Source: Neorhizobium sp. UBA3556 (GTDB lineage Bacteria > Pseudomonadota > Alphaproteobacteria > Rhizobiales > Rhizobiaceae). Taken from it: DNA of 64,000 bases. The position numbers and the translations under genes were made by a program. Where the stretch lies: contig DFNX01000013.1 of NCBI GenBank assembly GCA_002376235.1, positions 341,521 through 405,520 on the forward strand, read 5' to 3'. The first letter of the stretch is position 1, and the number at the start of each line of letters is the position of its first letter. The notes below the pieces were generated by a model that was given only the letters and a program-made list of their open reading frames with translations, was not told the DNA's origin and made no database searches. Below, piece by piece: positions 32,780-42,794 of the stretch.

Positions 32780-33721
32780 ATGTCGCCACGTAAGATCATT
32801 ATCGATACCGACCCGGGCCAGGACGATGCCGCAGCGCTGATGCTGGCTTTCGCCAGCCCTGAAGAACTTGAAATTCTCGGCCTCTGCGCAGTCGCAGGAA
32901 ACGTCCCCCTTTCGTTTACCAGCCGTAACCTGCGCATTGTCTGTGAACTCTGCGGCAAGCCGGATGCCAAGGTGTACGAAGGTGCGCTCAAGCCGCTCAA
33001 CCGGCCGCAGGTGACTGCCGAGCATGTGCATGGCAAGACCGGGCTCGACGGTGCTGAACTGCCTGAACCCACGATGCAGGCGCAGGCCCAGAATGCCATC
33101 GATTTCATCATCGAGACCTTGCGCCGCGAGCCTTCCGGAACGGTGACTATCTGCACGCTCGGCCCGCTGACCAATCTGGCGCTCGCACTGCAGAAAGCGC
33201 CGGATATCGCCGGTCGTATCCAGGAACTGGTGATGATGGGCGGTGGCTGCTTCGAAGGCGGCAACATCACGCCGGCGGCAGAGTTCAACATCTATGTAGA
33301 TCCGGAAGCGGCCAAGATCGTTTTCGACGCCGGCATCCCGACCGTCATCATGCCGCTAGACGTGACGCATCAGCTTCTGACGACAAGGGACCGCGTTGCC
33401 AAGATCGCAGCGATCGACACGCGCCCGGCTCAGGTTCTGGTCGAATGGCTGGCCTTCTTCGAGCGTTTCGACATCGAGAAATACGGCTCCGACGGCGGAC
33501 CGCTGCATGATCCGAGCGTGATCGCCTATCTGTTGAAGCCGGAACTCTTTTCCGGCCGTCTCTGCAATGTCGAGATCGAGGTCGGGTCCGAGTTGACGGT
33601 CGGCATGACCGTGGTCGACTGGTGGCATGTGACCGACCGCAGGCGTAACGCGACCTTCATGCGCAATGTCGATGCCGACGGTTTCTTTGCGCTGCTGACG
33701 GAGCGTGTCGCGCGCTTGTAA
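32780..33721 (+). CDS. Inosine/uridine-preferring nucleoside hydrolase
   Basis: Cleaves ribonucleosides to base and ribose. 313 residues. The calcium-binding signature is DTDPGQDDA (9-17; Asp11, Asp15, Asp16), with VYEGALKPL, HGKTGLDG, the strand LVMMGGGCFEGGNITPAAEFNIYVD region and DGGPLHDPSV, whose His-Asp completes the active site. Base preference cannot be read. The ribokinase gene converges from the other side, which together make a nucleoside-ribose salvage pair (base plus ribose, then ribose 5-phosphate). Confidence 0.94.
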   Translation: MSPRKIIIDTDPGQDDAAALMLAFASPEELEILGLCAVAGNVPLSFTSRNLRIVCELCGKPDAKVYEGALKPLNRPQVTAEHVHGKTGLDGAELPEPTMQAQAQNAIDFIIETLRREPSGTVTICTLGPLTNLALALQKAPDIAGRIQELVMMGGGCFEGGNITPAAEFNIYVDPEAAKIVFDAGIPTVIMPLDVTHQLLTTRDRVAKIAAIDTRPAQVLVEWLAFFERFDIEKYGSDGGPLHDPSVIAYLLKPELFSGRLCNVEIEVGSELTVGMTVVDWWHVTDRRRNATFMRNVDADGFFALLTERVARL

Positions 33722-33743
33722 CGCAATTCAAACAGAGAGAAAC

Positions 33744-33772
33744 GCGTTCGGCGCAACCTGTGTGCCGAACGC
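33744..33772. terminator. Hairpin between convergent nucleoside hydrolase and ribokinase genes
   Basis: GCGTTCGGC and GCCGAACGC pair perfectly (nine bases) around an eleven-base loop. On the minus strand it is followed by TTTCTCTCTGTTTG, so it may terminate ribokinase transcription better than the plus-strand gene. Confidence 0.6.
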
Positions 33773-33783
33773 CAATTGGGTGA

Positions 33784-34689
33784 TCAGATAGCCTGATCCA
33801 CAGCCTCGGCAAGCGGGATCGACGGCTGAGCACCGCGCGAAAGGCAGGCCAGCGATCCGGCGACAGCCGCGCGGCGAAGGGCCTGCGCAAAGGTCAGTCC
33901 CTGGTCGAGGCTGGCGGCGAGATAACCGCAGAACGTATCGCCGGCTCCGACCGTATCGACCGGCTCGATGACAAGGCCTTTTGTCGTCAGGATCTCGCCG
34001 TCGCGGATGGCGATGACACCATCGCCGCCGAGGGTGACGACGAATGTCTGGCCTGTCGCTGAATGCAGCGTCTTGAGTGCTGTAATGCGTGCCTCGGCAC
34101 TCGCTGCAGGTTTGCCGGCCACGAGGTCGAATTCCGTCTCATTGGCAACGACGATATCGGCAAGGGCAGACAGCCGAACCGCATCACCGGTAAACGGCGC
34201 GGTGTTGAGAATGGTGGTGACGCCTTTTTCCCGCGCGGTCTTGAGCGCCGCTTCGACGGCGGCTGGCGGAATTTCGAGCTGCAGCATCAGGATATCGCCT
34301 GCCGACATCGCATCGACAGTCTTGATCGCTTCATCGGCGGTGATCGTGCCGTTTGCACCGGGAATGACGACAATCATGTTCTCGCCATCGCCACCGACGA
34401 GAATAAGCGCCGTTCCGGTCGGCTCGGCTGCCTTGAGCACGGAGGAAAGGTCGGTTCCCGCATCCTTCAGAAGCGCAAGCGCCGGATCGGCAAACGTGTC
34501 GCTGCCGACGGCCCCTGAGATTTTCACCACGCTGCCGGCTCGCTGTGCGGCAAGCGCCTGATTGGCGCCTTTGCCACCGGCGGCGGTCGAAAACGTCTGC
34601 CCCGGAACAGTCTCGCCCGGTTTCGGCAGTTCCGCCGTGGTCGCGATAAGATCCATGTTGATGGAGCCGAAAACGGTAATCATGGTCAT
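33784..34689 (-). CDS. rbsK: Ribokinase
   Basis: PfkB-family kinase phosphorylating ribose to ribose 5-phosphate. 301 residues. N-terminal FGSINMDLIATTAELPKPGET and the GGKGANQALAAQRAG substrate loop are ribokinase signatures; PVDTVGAGDTFCGYLAASL carries the anion hole and catalytic Asp. I chose ATG 34689 (MTMITVFGS); an upstream ATG overlaps the rmuC end, and the inner ATG at 34683 is also possible. Beside rmuC in the same direction. Confidence 0.93.
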   Translation of the reverse strand: MTMITVFGSINMDLIATTAELPKPGETVPGQTFSTAAGGKGANQALAAQRAGSVVKISGAVGSDTFADPALALLKDAGTDLSSVLKAAEPTGTALILVGGDGENMIVVIPGANGTITADEAIKTVDAMSAGDILMLQLEIPPAAVEAALKTAREKGVTTILNTAPFTGDAVRLSALADIVVANETEFDLVAGKPAASAEARITALKTLHSATGQTFVVTLGGDGVIAIRDGEILTTKGLVIEPVDTVGAGDTFCGYLAASLDQGLTFAQALRRAAVAGSLACLSRGAQPSIPLAEAVDQAI

Positions 34690-34732
34690 GCCTGCTGCTG
34701 ATAACTTGACGGCGGGACAGTGCCCGAGAGGA

Positions 34733-35935
34733 TCACTCTTCGTCAACTACCCGAAGCCGCAGAAGACCCGTCCGGCTCTCGACAGATTTCGGCGGCGGCG
34801 CATCTGTCGATGGCTCGGCTTTCGCGGGCGCTTCCAGCTCCATCGAGGTAATCCGGTTACCACGTCGGGTCAGCTTCTCGGTGGAGGTCAGGATCTGCTC
34901 GACATCCTTCTCTGCCGCCAAAAAATGTGACTGCAGCTTACGCGTCCTGTCGTCCAGCCGCGTCAGGTCCTCCATCAACAGCCCGACTTCGCCTTGGATC
35001 AGATGCGCCTGCTCGCGCATCCGCTGGTCTCGGAGCACAGCCTGGATGACCTGTATCGACAGAAGCAGCAGCGACGGGGAGACAATCACCACGCGGGAGC
35101 GCTGGGCCTTCTGCACCACCGCATCGAAATGTTCGTGGATTTCGGCAAAGATCGATTCCGACGGCACGAAAAGAAGCACGGTATCCTGTGTCTCGCCGGA
35201 AATCAGGTATTTTTCCGAGACGTCGCGGATATGGACTTCCATGTCACGGCGAAACTGCTGGGCCGCAGCACGCCGCGCGTCGGGTGAGGCGGTCTCGCGA
35301 AAGGCGGTCCAGGCCTCGAGCGGGAATTTCGCGTCGATCACCAGCGGCGGTGCGCCGTTCGGCATCCGGATCACGCAATCCGGGCGCTTGCCGTTGGAAA
35401 GCGGCGACTGGAAGGAATAGGCACCATGCGGCAGGCCGTCGGCCACGATCGTTTCCATCCGGCCCTGGCCGAAAGCCCCGCGCGTCTGCTTGTTGGAAAG
35501 GATCGCCTGCAAGCCCACGACATCCTTGGCGAGCGTCTGGATATTGTTCTGCGCCGCATCGATGACTGCCAGCCGCTCCTGCAGCTTGCGCAGGTTGTCA
35601 TGTGTCGATTTCGTCTGCTCGGTAATGGTCGAGCCCAGCCTGTGGGTCATGCCGTCGAGCCGCTGGTTGACGGCGTGATTGAGTTCCGCCTGACGGTTGG
35701 TGATCGTCTCGGCCATTGCGGCCACACGCCCATGCATCTCACCCTGCATCCGCACCAGTTCGGCCAGACGTGCTTCCGCATCCACCGTCCGCTGCGTCAT
35801 CTCTTCGCGCTGACGACCGCCGCGAAAGATCGCGAAAAGGGCGATCACGACCGCCACAACGGCAAAAATTGCTCCGATGAGCAGGATTGGCAGCGCCAAA
35901 TCGGGCGGCAGGACGTCGACAAGCATCTCTCTCAT
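34733..35935 (-). CDS. rmuC: DNA recombination protein RmuC
   Basis: 400 residues: one N-terminal membrane helix (about 14-38), a long coiled coil (about 42-125) and a C-terminal restriction-endonuclease-like RmuC domain (about 150-350; GAFGQGRMETIV, RPDCVIRMPNG, LVIDAKFPLEAW). The DAKFP lysine and aspartate are in the nuclease-type core. RmuC limits inversions at short repeats and is a predicted membrane-anchored nuclease. The tail after residue 370 is low complexity. Divergent from def. Confidence 0.93.
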   Translation of the reverse strand: MREMLVDVLPPDLALPILLIGAIFAVVAVVIALFAIFRGGRQREEMTQRTVDAEARLAELVRMQGEMHGRVAAMAETITNRQAELNHAVNQRLDGMTHRLGSTITEQTKSTHDNLRKLQERLAVIDAAQNNIQTLAKDVVGLQAILSNKQTRGAFGQGRMETIVADGLPHGAYSFQSPLSNGKRPDCVIRMPNGAPPLVIDAKFPLEAWTAFRETASPDARRAAAQQFRRDMEVHIRDVSEKYLISGETQDTVLLFVPSESIFAEIHEHFDAVVQKAQRSRVVIVSPSLLLLSIQVIQAVLRDQRMREQAHLIQGEVGLLMEDLTRLDDRTRKLQSHFLAAEKDVEQILTSTEKLTRRGNRITSMELEAPAKAEPSTDAPPPKSVESRTGLLRLRVVDEE

Positions 35936-36047
35936 GCCGCCACTCTAGCAGATTACGCCTGCAACGAAAGATCAAAGCGTGAACAAACATCAAGAAGCGT
36001 GCTGCATACATGTTCCATTGGCGCAAAAGATGCGCTATGGGGGCAAA

Positions 36048-36563
36048 ATGACAATAAAGCCGCTCATCATCCTTCCCGATCCACTTCTCCGGCAGGTCTC
36101 CGCACCGATCGAAACCGTAAACGCCGAGCTTTTGAAGCTCGCCGAGGACATGCTGGAAACCATGTATGACGCGCCGGGCATCGGCCTTGCCGCGATCCAG
36201 ATCGGCGTGCCCAAGCGCATGCTCGTCATCGATGTGTCGCGCGAAGACGAGGAGAAAAACCCGCAGGTCTTCATCAACCCGGAAATCGTCAAGTCTTCCG
36301 ATGATCTGTCGGTCTACGAAGAGGGCTGCCTTTCGATCCCGGATTATTACGCCGAAGTCGAACGGCCTGCCACGATCGGCGTGAAATATGTCGGACGCGA
36401 CGGCAAGGAACATATGATCGAAGCCGATGGTCTTCTCGCCACCTGCCTGCAGCACGAGATGGACCACCTGAACGGCGTGCTCTTCATCGACCATATTTCG
36501 AGGCTGAAGCGCGAGATGGTGATCAAGAAATTCACCAAGCTCGCCAAGGGCAAGGCTATTTAA
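36048..36563 (+). CDS. def: Peptide deformylase
   Basis: Removes the formyl group from N-terminal methionine of nascent proteins. 171 residues. The three motifs are GIGLAAIQIG (44-53), EGCLS (92-96) and QHEMDH (135-140); metal ligands are Cys94, His136 and His140, with catalytic Glu137. I chose ATG 36048 (MTIKPLIILPDP), the conserved start; an upstream frame would add 23 residues that do not look like the family. Followed by fmt, which makes the substrate's formyl group, and truA. Confidence 0.97.
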   Translation: MTIKPLIILPDPLLRQVSAPIETVNAELLKLAEDMLETMYDAPGIGLAAIQIGVPKRMLVIDVSREDEEKNPQVFINPEIVKSSDDLSVYEEGCLSIPDYYAEVERPATIGVKYVGRDGKEHMIEADGLLATCLQHEMDHLNGVLFIDHISRLKREMVIKKFTKLAKGKAI

Positions 36564-36621
36564 TTTGTAGTCTGCCTGACCTGAAACAGAAGGAGCGCCC
36601 TTGCGGCGCAAAAAAAGCCCC

Positions 36622-37569
36622 ATGTCACTTCGCATCATCTTCATGGGCACGCCGGATTTTTCCGTGCCGACATTGCAGAACCTCAAGCAGGCCGGTCACG
36701 AGATCGTCGCGGTCTATACCCAGCCACCACGCCCGGCGGGTCGGCGTGGGCTCGACCTTACCAAGTCGCCGGTTCATCAGGCAGCCGAGCTTCTCGGCAT
36801 TCCGGTTCTCACACCGCTGAATTTCAAGGCGGAAGAAGATCGCCAGACATTTCGCGATTTCGACGCGGATGTTGCGGTCGTCGTGGCCTATGGCCTGCTT
36901 CTGCCGGTAGCGATCCTCGAAGGCACGAAACTCGGCTGCTACAACGGCCATGCCTCGCTCCTGCCCCGCTGGCGGGGTGCTGCCCCCATCCAGCGTGCCA
37001 TCATGGCCGGTGACGAAAAAACCGGCATGATCGTGATGAAGATGGAAAAGGGTCTTGATACCGGCCCCATGGCACTGACCAAGGAAGTCGAGATCAGTGA
37101 AGCGATGACGGCGGGCGAACTGCATGACAAGCTCATGCTCGTCGGTGCCCGCGCCATGGTCGAGGCGATGGAAAAGCTCGAAGCCAACGACCTGCCGCTG
37201 ACGCCGCAGCCGGAAGAGGGCGTGCTCTACGCCGCCAAGATCGACAAGGCCGAAACCCGCATCGATTTTTCGAGGCCTGCGCGCGACGTACATAACCACA
37301 TTCGTGGTCTCTCGCCGTTTCCCGGCGCATGGTTCGAAGCCGAGATCAACGGCAAGCCGGAGCGCATCAAGGTTCTCAGCTCTACGATCGGGGAAGGAAG
37401 TGGTGCCGCCGGACAGCTTCTCGACGATGCGCTGACTGTTGCCTGCGGCGAAGGTGCCGTGAAGCTCATCCGCTTGCAGAAGGCCGGCGGCAAGCCGCTG
37501 GATGCGGCTGATTTCCTGCGCGGCACGCATCTACCCAAGGGCGCCAAACTTCCGGTCGGGGCTGCCTGA
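36622..37569 (+). CDS. fmt: Methionyl-tRNA formyltransferase
   Basis: Formylates initiator Met-tRNA using 10-formyl-THF. 315 residues. The N-terminal formyltransferase domain has IFMGTPDFSVPTL, and the active-site region YNGHASLLPRWRGAAPIQRA contains the conserved Asn, His and later Asp (GLDTGPM). The C-terminal OB-like domain starts near 205. I chose ATG 36622; a TTG seven codons upstream is possible. The stop overlaps the truA start (TGATG). Confidence 0.96.
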   Translation: MSLRIIFMGTPDFSVPTLQNLKQAGHEIVAVYTQPPRPAGRRGLDLTKSPVHQAAELLGIPVLTPLNFKAEEDRQTFRDFDADVAVVVAYGLLLPVAILEGTKLGCYNGHASLLPRWRGAAPIQRAIMAGDEKTGMIVMKMEKGLDTGPMALTKEVEISEAMTAGELHDKLMLVGARAMVEAMEKLEANDLPLTPQPEEGVLYAAKIDKAETRIDFSRPARDVHNHIRGLSPFPGAWFEAEINGKPERIKVLSSTIGEGSGAAGQLLDDALTVACGEGAVKLIRLQKAGGKPLDAADFLRGTHLPKGAKLPVGAA

Positions 37570-38327
37570 TGCCGCGGTTCCGCATGACCGTCGAATATGA
37601 CGGTACCTCCTATGTCGGCTGGCAGATGCAGGAAAACGGTCATTCCGTACAGGCCGCTCTGCAGAACGGTATCCTGTCGCTCACCGGCGAAACGGTTTCT
37701 GTTCGCGGGGCAGGCCGAACGGATTCAGGTGTTCATGCGAGAGGCCAGGTTGTTCATGCCGATCTGTCCCGCGAGTGGCAACCGTTCAAGCTGCGCAACG
37801 CGCTCAACGCCCATCTGATGATGGCGAATGAACGCGTCTCGGTGATCGACGTGCAGCAGGTCTCCGACGAGTTCGATGCGCGATTTTCGGCGGTGAAGCG
37901 GCATTATCTCTACCGGATCATCACTCGCCCGTCGCCGCTGGCGATCGAGGCTGGTCAGGCCTGGTGGGTGCCGAAGGAACTGGACCACGAGGCGATGCAT
38001 GCCGCCGCCCAGATGCTGGTCGGTCATCATGACTTCACCACTTTCCGCTCCGCGCATTGCCAGGCCAAAAGCCCGGTGAGGACGCTGGACCGGCTGGATG
38101 TGACGCGCTCGGGCGACCTCATCGAGATCCGCGCCAGCGCTCAGAGCTTTCTGCACAACCAGATCCGCTCATTTGCCGGTACACTGAAGCTTGCTGGTGA
38201 AGCGAAAATGTCACCCGACGACGTGCGTGCGGCACTCGAAGCGCGCGACCGCAAGGAATGCGGCCCGGTCGCGCCCCCGGAAGGCCTCTATTTCATGAAG
38301 GTCGATTATCCTGGCGATAATCAGTAG
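37569..38327 (+). CDS. truA: tRNA pseudouridine38-40 synthase
   Basis: Isomerises U38-U40 in the anticodon arm. 252 residues. The catalytic motif is GRTDSGVHARGQV with Asp52. FSAVKRHYLYRI and the QSFLHNQIRSFAGTL segment near the C-terminus are TruA signatures. Overlaps fmt by one base. Its last seven bases overlap the stop region of a convergent membrane-protein gene. Confidence 0.96.
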   Translation: MPRFRMTVEYDGTSYVGWQMQENGHSVQAALQNGILSLTGETVSVRGAGRTDSGVHARGQVVHADLSREWQPFKLRNALNAHLMMANERVSVIDVQQVSDEFDARFSAVKRHYLYRIITRPSPLAIEAGQAWWVPKELDHEAMHAAAQMLVGHHDFTTFRSAHCQAKSPVRTLDRLDVTRSGDLIEIRASAQSFLHNQIRSFAGTLKLAGEAKMSPDDVRAALEARDRKECGPVAPPEGLYFMKVDYPGDNQ

Positions 38328-38917
38328 GGCGAGACGCCGAGATAGGATTGCAGGAGATCAGCGACGATGAGGCCCGGCACCAGAAGCACAAGCATCGTCG
38401 TCGCGACCACAAGTGGTTCCGGCCCGCAGATCTGCCGCACGAAGCGGGAAATGGCAAAGATCGTAGCGACCAGCAAGGCGAGCTGGACAAGTGCAATCAG
38501 TCCTGCGGCAAAGGGGATGAGAAACAGCAGCAGCGTCATCACCGCATAGGCGTAGGAGACCGGCACCGACAGCCAGTTGGTTGCCACCACGATCGAAACG
38601 AACTTGCGCTCGGTCTTCAGTAGCAGGCAAAGAATGCCGAACAGCGTAAGCGGCAAAATCCAGTTGATCGCCTCGATCAGGAACAGCCTGAGATAAAAGG
38701 CAAGACCAGCCTTCGTTCCCTCCGGGTTGGCGGAAAGGAAGGCGTAGCGCATGCCCGTCCAGTAGACGAACATCGCCGGCAGGCACCAGACGAAGGCCCA
38801 GAACGACCGGATCATGCCGCGATCGGTCATGTCGAGCCGTTTCAGGCCCTGCGCGTCACCTTTGAAAAGCAGCCAGAGACCGCTGATGTAGAATTTGACT
38901 TCAGGAAATGGAGGCAT
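38321..38917 (-). CDS. Conserved multi-pass membrane protein of unknown function
   Basis: 198 residues with about five hydrophobic segments (about 37-57, 75-98, 103-120, 124-150, 168-190). I do not recognise a named family; the sequence FVRQICGPEPLVVATTMLVL near the end is distinctive. It overlaps the dapE end by 17 bases in the same direction, which suggests co-translation with the lysine/diaminopimelate genes. A role in that pathway or in the envelope is possible but unsupported. Confidence 0.75.
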   Translation of the reverse strand: MPPFPEVKFYISGLWLLFKGDAQGLKRLDMTDRGMIRSFWAFVWCLPAMFVYWTGMRYAFLSANPEGTKAGLAFYLRLFLIEAINWILPLTLFGILCLLLKTERKFVSIVVATNWLSVPVSYAYAVMTLLLFLIPFAAGLIALVQLALLVATIFAISRFVRQICGPEPLVVATTMLVLLVPGLIVADLLQSYLGVSPY

Positions 38918-40097
38918 CGCCGAACCAGCGGGTGAGGAAGGTTCCGTAGATCTGGGTCAGCGTCTCAAGATCGGCAAGGGCGACACGCTCATCGACCATG
39001 TGCATGGTCTGGCCGACAAGACCGAATTCCACGACTGGGCAATAGTCCTTGATGAACCGCGCATCCGAGGTCCCGCCGGTGGTCGACAGCGCCGGCTGCT
39101 TGCCGGTCACGGCTTCGACGGCGGCCGAAAGCGAGCCGATCAGCGCGTTGTTGCGGGTCAGGAACACATGGCTCGGGCGTTCGGCCCAGATGATCTCGTA
39201 TCTGGTCGGCTGGCGATCAGGCCGCAGCGTCTGGTCGGCTGCAGCCTCGTCAAGCCGGCGCAGGATCTCGGCTTTTACCGTGTCGGCAGTCCAGGTGTCG
39301 TTGAAACGGATGTTGAAGGCAAAACCTGCCTTGGCCGGCACGACATTGGTGGCAGGATTACCGACATCCACCGTCGTCACTTCCAGATTGGAAGCCGGGA
39401 ACTCCGGCGTGCCGGTGTCGAAGGGCGGGCCCATCAGCGCTGAGGCAAGCGGCAACAAGCCGCGAACGGCATTGTCCGCCAGATGCGGATAGGCCGCATG
39501 ACCCTGCACGCCGAATACCGTGACCTTGCCGGAAACGGAACCGCGACGGCCGATCTTGATCATGTCGCCGAGCATATCCGGATTGGTCGGCTCGCCGACC
39601 AGGCAGGCATCCCACTGCTCGCCCTTTTCGGCAGCCCATTTCAGAAGCTTTTCCGTGCCATTGACGGAAGGACCTTCCTCATCGCCGGTAATCAGGAAGG
39701 AGATCGAACCTTCTGGCGCGCCATTCTTTTCGATATGGCGGGCAACGGCGGCGACAAAGCAGGCAATTCCGCCCTTCATGTCGACGGCACCGCGGCCGAA
39801 CATCTCGCCATCGGCGATCTCGGCCCCAAAGGGCGGATGGCTCCAGGAGGCTTCGTCGCCGACCGGCACGACATCCGTGTGGCCGGCAAACATCAGGTGT
39901 GGCCCGTCTGTTCCAAGACGGGCATAGAGGTTCTCGACGTCTGGCAGACCCGGTTCCGTCGCGATCATCCGCTCGACCTTAAAGCCGAGGGGAGTGAGCA
40001 TCGCTTCGAGTGCCGAAAGCGCGCCGCCTTCCGCCGGGGTGACGGAAGGGCAACGGATCAGCGTTTGCAGGTTTGCAATCGGATCGGAAACAGACAT
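38901..40097 (-). CDS. dapE: Succinyl-diaminopimelate desuccinylase
   Basis: Zinc M20-family amidohydrolase producing LL-diaminopimelate from its N-succinyl form, for lysine and peptidoglycan. 398 residues. Metal-binding motifs: GHTDVVP (His73, Asp75), GAVDMKGG (Asp106), and DEEGP (Glu140 general base, Glu141). The dimerization domain lies at about 185-300. It follows dapD by 14 bases in one operon. Confidence 0.97.
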   Translation of the reverse strand: MSVSDPIANLQTLIRCPSVTPAEGGALSALEAMLTPLGFKVERMIATEPGLPDVENLYARLGTDGPHLMFAGHTDVVPVGDEASWSHPPFGAEIADGEMFGRGAVDMKGGIACFVAAVARHIEKNGAPEGSISFLITGDEEGPSVNGTEKLLKWAAEKGEQWDACLVGEPTNPDMLGDMIKIGRRGSVSGKVTVFGVQGHAAYPHLADNAVRGLLPLASALMGPPFDTGTPEFPASNLEVTTVDVGNPATNVVPAKAGFAFNIRFNDTWTADTVKAEILRRLDEAAADQTLRPDRQPTRYEIIWAERPSHVFLTRNNALIGSLSAAVEAVTGKQPALSTTGGTSDARFIKDYCPVVEFGLVGQTMHMVDERVALADLETLTQIYGTFLTRWFGDASIS

Positions 40098-40111
40098 CGA
40101 ATTGGTCTCTA

Positions 40112-40972
<861 letters not shown>

Positions 40973-41110
40973 GGAAGATCCTTAAACGTCACGCGGTATC
41001 GTGATGGCTGGAAAGGTGGTCATTTGGTCCCATTTGCTCTAAGCGACCGCCACTCAAGCGTCAATGTGAATTGGCGTCAACCATGGTTGGCGCGGGAAGG
41101 AAGCATCAGC

Positions 41111-41971
41111 ATGTCGAAGAGAAGGCAGGAAGCACGAGGCCAGCAGGACAAGGTGTGGGAGCCGCTGAAGGATAGCACGGCCGACAAGCACGCCGCCGCC
41201 GCCCAGCCCAAGACGCCGCAAACGCAGTCGCCCTCCTATCGCCTCGCTTTTGCCGACGAAGAATTCCTGTGCAGCAAGGAACTACGCCCTGTCAGGCTGC
41301 AGCTCGAGCTGGCGAAAACGGAAATGATCCTCAGCGAAAAAGGGATCGCATCGACGGTCGTCCTGTTCGGTGGCGCGCGTATTCCGGCTCCCGGCCAGAA
41401 GCCCTGGGCGGCCCATAACGAGGTCCAGCACAACAATCTCCAGGCGGCTTCCGTCTATTATGACGAGGCGCGAAAATTTGCCGCGCTCTGCGGGGAATAT
41501 TCGGCGAGGTTCGATCACAAGGAATTCGTCGTCGTCACCGGCGGTGGTCCTGGCGTGATGGAGGCAGGCAATCGTGGTGCGACGGAGGCCGGCGCGCCGA
41601 CGATCGGCCTCAACATCATGCTGCCGCACGAGCAAGCGCCGAACCCCTATGTGACACCGGAGCTTTCCTTCAACTTCCACTATTTCGCCATCCGCAAGAT
41701 GCATTTCATGATGCGGGCAAAGGCGGTCGCGGTCTTCCCCGGCGGTTTCGGCACGCTGGACGAGATGTTCGAGGCGCTGACGCTGATCCAGACCAAAAGG
41801 ATGGAGCGCATCCCGCTCATCCTGTTTGCCGAAAAGTTCTGGCGCAGCATCATAAACTTTGAGGCTTTGGCCGATTTCGGCACGATCGCGCCGGAAGATA
41901 TCGAGCTGATCAATTTCGTCGAAACCGCCGACGAGGCCTGGAAGGTCATCCGGGACTTCTATGAGGAATAA
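41111..41971 (+). CDS. LOG-family protein (TIGR00730-type, cytokinin phosphoribohydrolase-like)
   Basis: 286 residues with a Rossmann-like fold. The two LOG motifs are GGGPGVMEAGNRGA and PGGFGTLDEMFE, the second being the catalytic and dimer motif. Homologs hydrolyse nucleoside 5'-monophosphates such as cytokinin ribotides or AMP; older annotations say lysine decarboxylase. The first 60 residues are a basic, flexible tail. Start ATG 41111 has GGAAGGAAG upstream. A terminator follows. Confidence 0.87.
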   Translation: MSKRRQEARGQQDKVWEPLKDSTADKHAAAAQPKTPQTQSPSYRLAFADEEFLCSKELRPVRLQLELAKTEMILSEKGIASTVVLFGGARIPAPGQKPWAAHNEVQHNNLQAASVYYDEARKFAALCGEYSARFDHKEFVVVTGGGPGVMEAGNRGATEAGAPTIGLNIMLPHEQAPNPYVTPELSFNFHYFAIRKMHFMMRAKAVAVFPGGFGTLDEMFEALTLIQTKRMERIPLILFAEKFWRSIINFEALADFGTIAPEDIELINFVETADEAWKVIRDFYEE

Positions 41972-41980
41972 AAGAGAAGA

Positions 41981-42010
41981 CCCGCCCCTCGGGGGAGAGG
42001 CGGGCCTTTG
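41981..42010 (+). terminator. Intrinsic terminator after the LOG-family gene
   Basis: CCCGCCCCTC, loop GGGG, GAGAGGCGGG, then CCTTTG. Nine or ten pairs with one mismatch; it lies between two convergent genes. Confidence 0.65.
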
Positions 42011-42051
42011 TCAACAACTGCCGGGCTAGTTCCGTAAAGGGGGGCGGGGAA

Positions 42052-42687
42052 CTAGAGGGGGCGGTCCGGCAGGTCGTCGATGGAAATGACACCGTCCTTG
42101 TTGGTGTCCATGCGGGCAAACAGCTTGTCGCTGGCAGCTGACGCTTCGGTCTTGGTGATCTTGTTGTCGCGGTCCTCGTCGATCATCCGGTAGAAACGAC
42201 CGCCGCCCATGCCGCCGTGACGCTCGAAGCGGGCTTGGCGGAATTCACCGTGTCGGCCGTCATGGCGTCGATCGTCGCGGTCTGCGCGTTCATGGCGCGG
42301 ACCTTCGCCATCCTTGCGCTCGGCATTTTCAGCCATTTCGGGGCGCGGATTGTTCTTTCGGAATTCCTCGCGTTTGGCGATGCGATAATCGACAAGTTCG
42401 CCGCGAGTGATGTTGCCATCCTTGTTGGCATCAATCTGAGTGAACAAGGCTTCCTGGCTGGCGGCCATCTCTTCCTTGGTGATCTTGCCGTCCTTGTTGG
42501 TGTCGGCGGTCTTCAGCAGGCGAACGAAGGTCATGTCCTTCATCATCCCACCGCGCATCATGGCGTGTGGACCATGCTTGCCGCCGGGGCCGCGTTCAGG
42601 CCGGTCGGGGGCGGCGAATGCCGGGATTGCGGCTCCTGCGACCAATACGGCTCCGAGGGTCGCAATAACGATCTTCTTGGCGGTCAT
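42052..42687 (-). CDS. Exported EF-hand protein with four calcium-binding loops
   Basis: 211 residues with a signal peptide (about 1-26, ending AFAA). Four EF-hand loops can be read: DTNKDGKITKEE (62-73), DANKDGNITRGE (86-97), DEDRDNKITKTE (170-181) and DTNKDGVISIDD (194-205). They form two pairs separated by a His/Arg/Glu-rich linker (110-165). The third loop has Asn in place of the usual Gly at position 6. Probably a periplasmic calcium buffer or sensor; no partner is evident. Single gene. Confidence 0.87.
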   Translation of the reverse strand: MTAKKIVIATLGAVLVAGAAIPAFAAPDRPERGPGGKHGPHAMMRGGMMKDMTFVRLLKTADTNKDGKITKEEMAASQEALFTQIDANKDGNITRGELVDYRIAKREEFRKNNPRPEMAENAERKDGEGPRHERADRDDRRHDGRHGEFRQARFERHGGMGGGRFYRMIDEDRDNKITKTEASAASDKLFARMDTNKDGVISIDDLPDRPL

Positions 42688-42794
42688 CGAGAGTTTCCTT
42701 CCCTTTCATTTCGATGACCTCAACGTATGGCCGCCAAGCCTCGGCGACCACTTAAACTCCCGTAATGTGGATGAATTCTTTGTAATGCTGGGCG

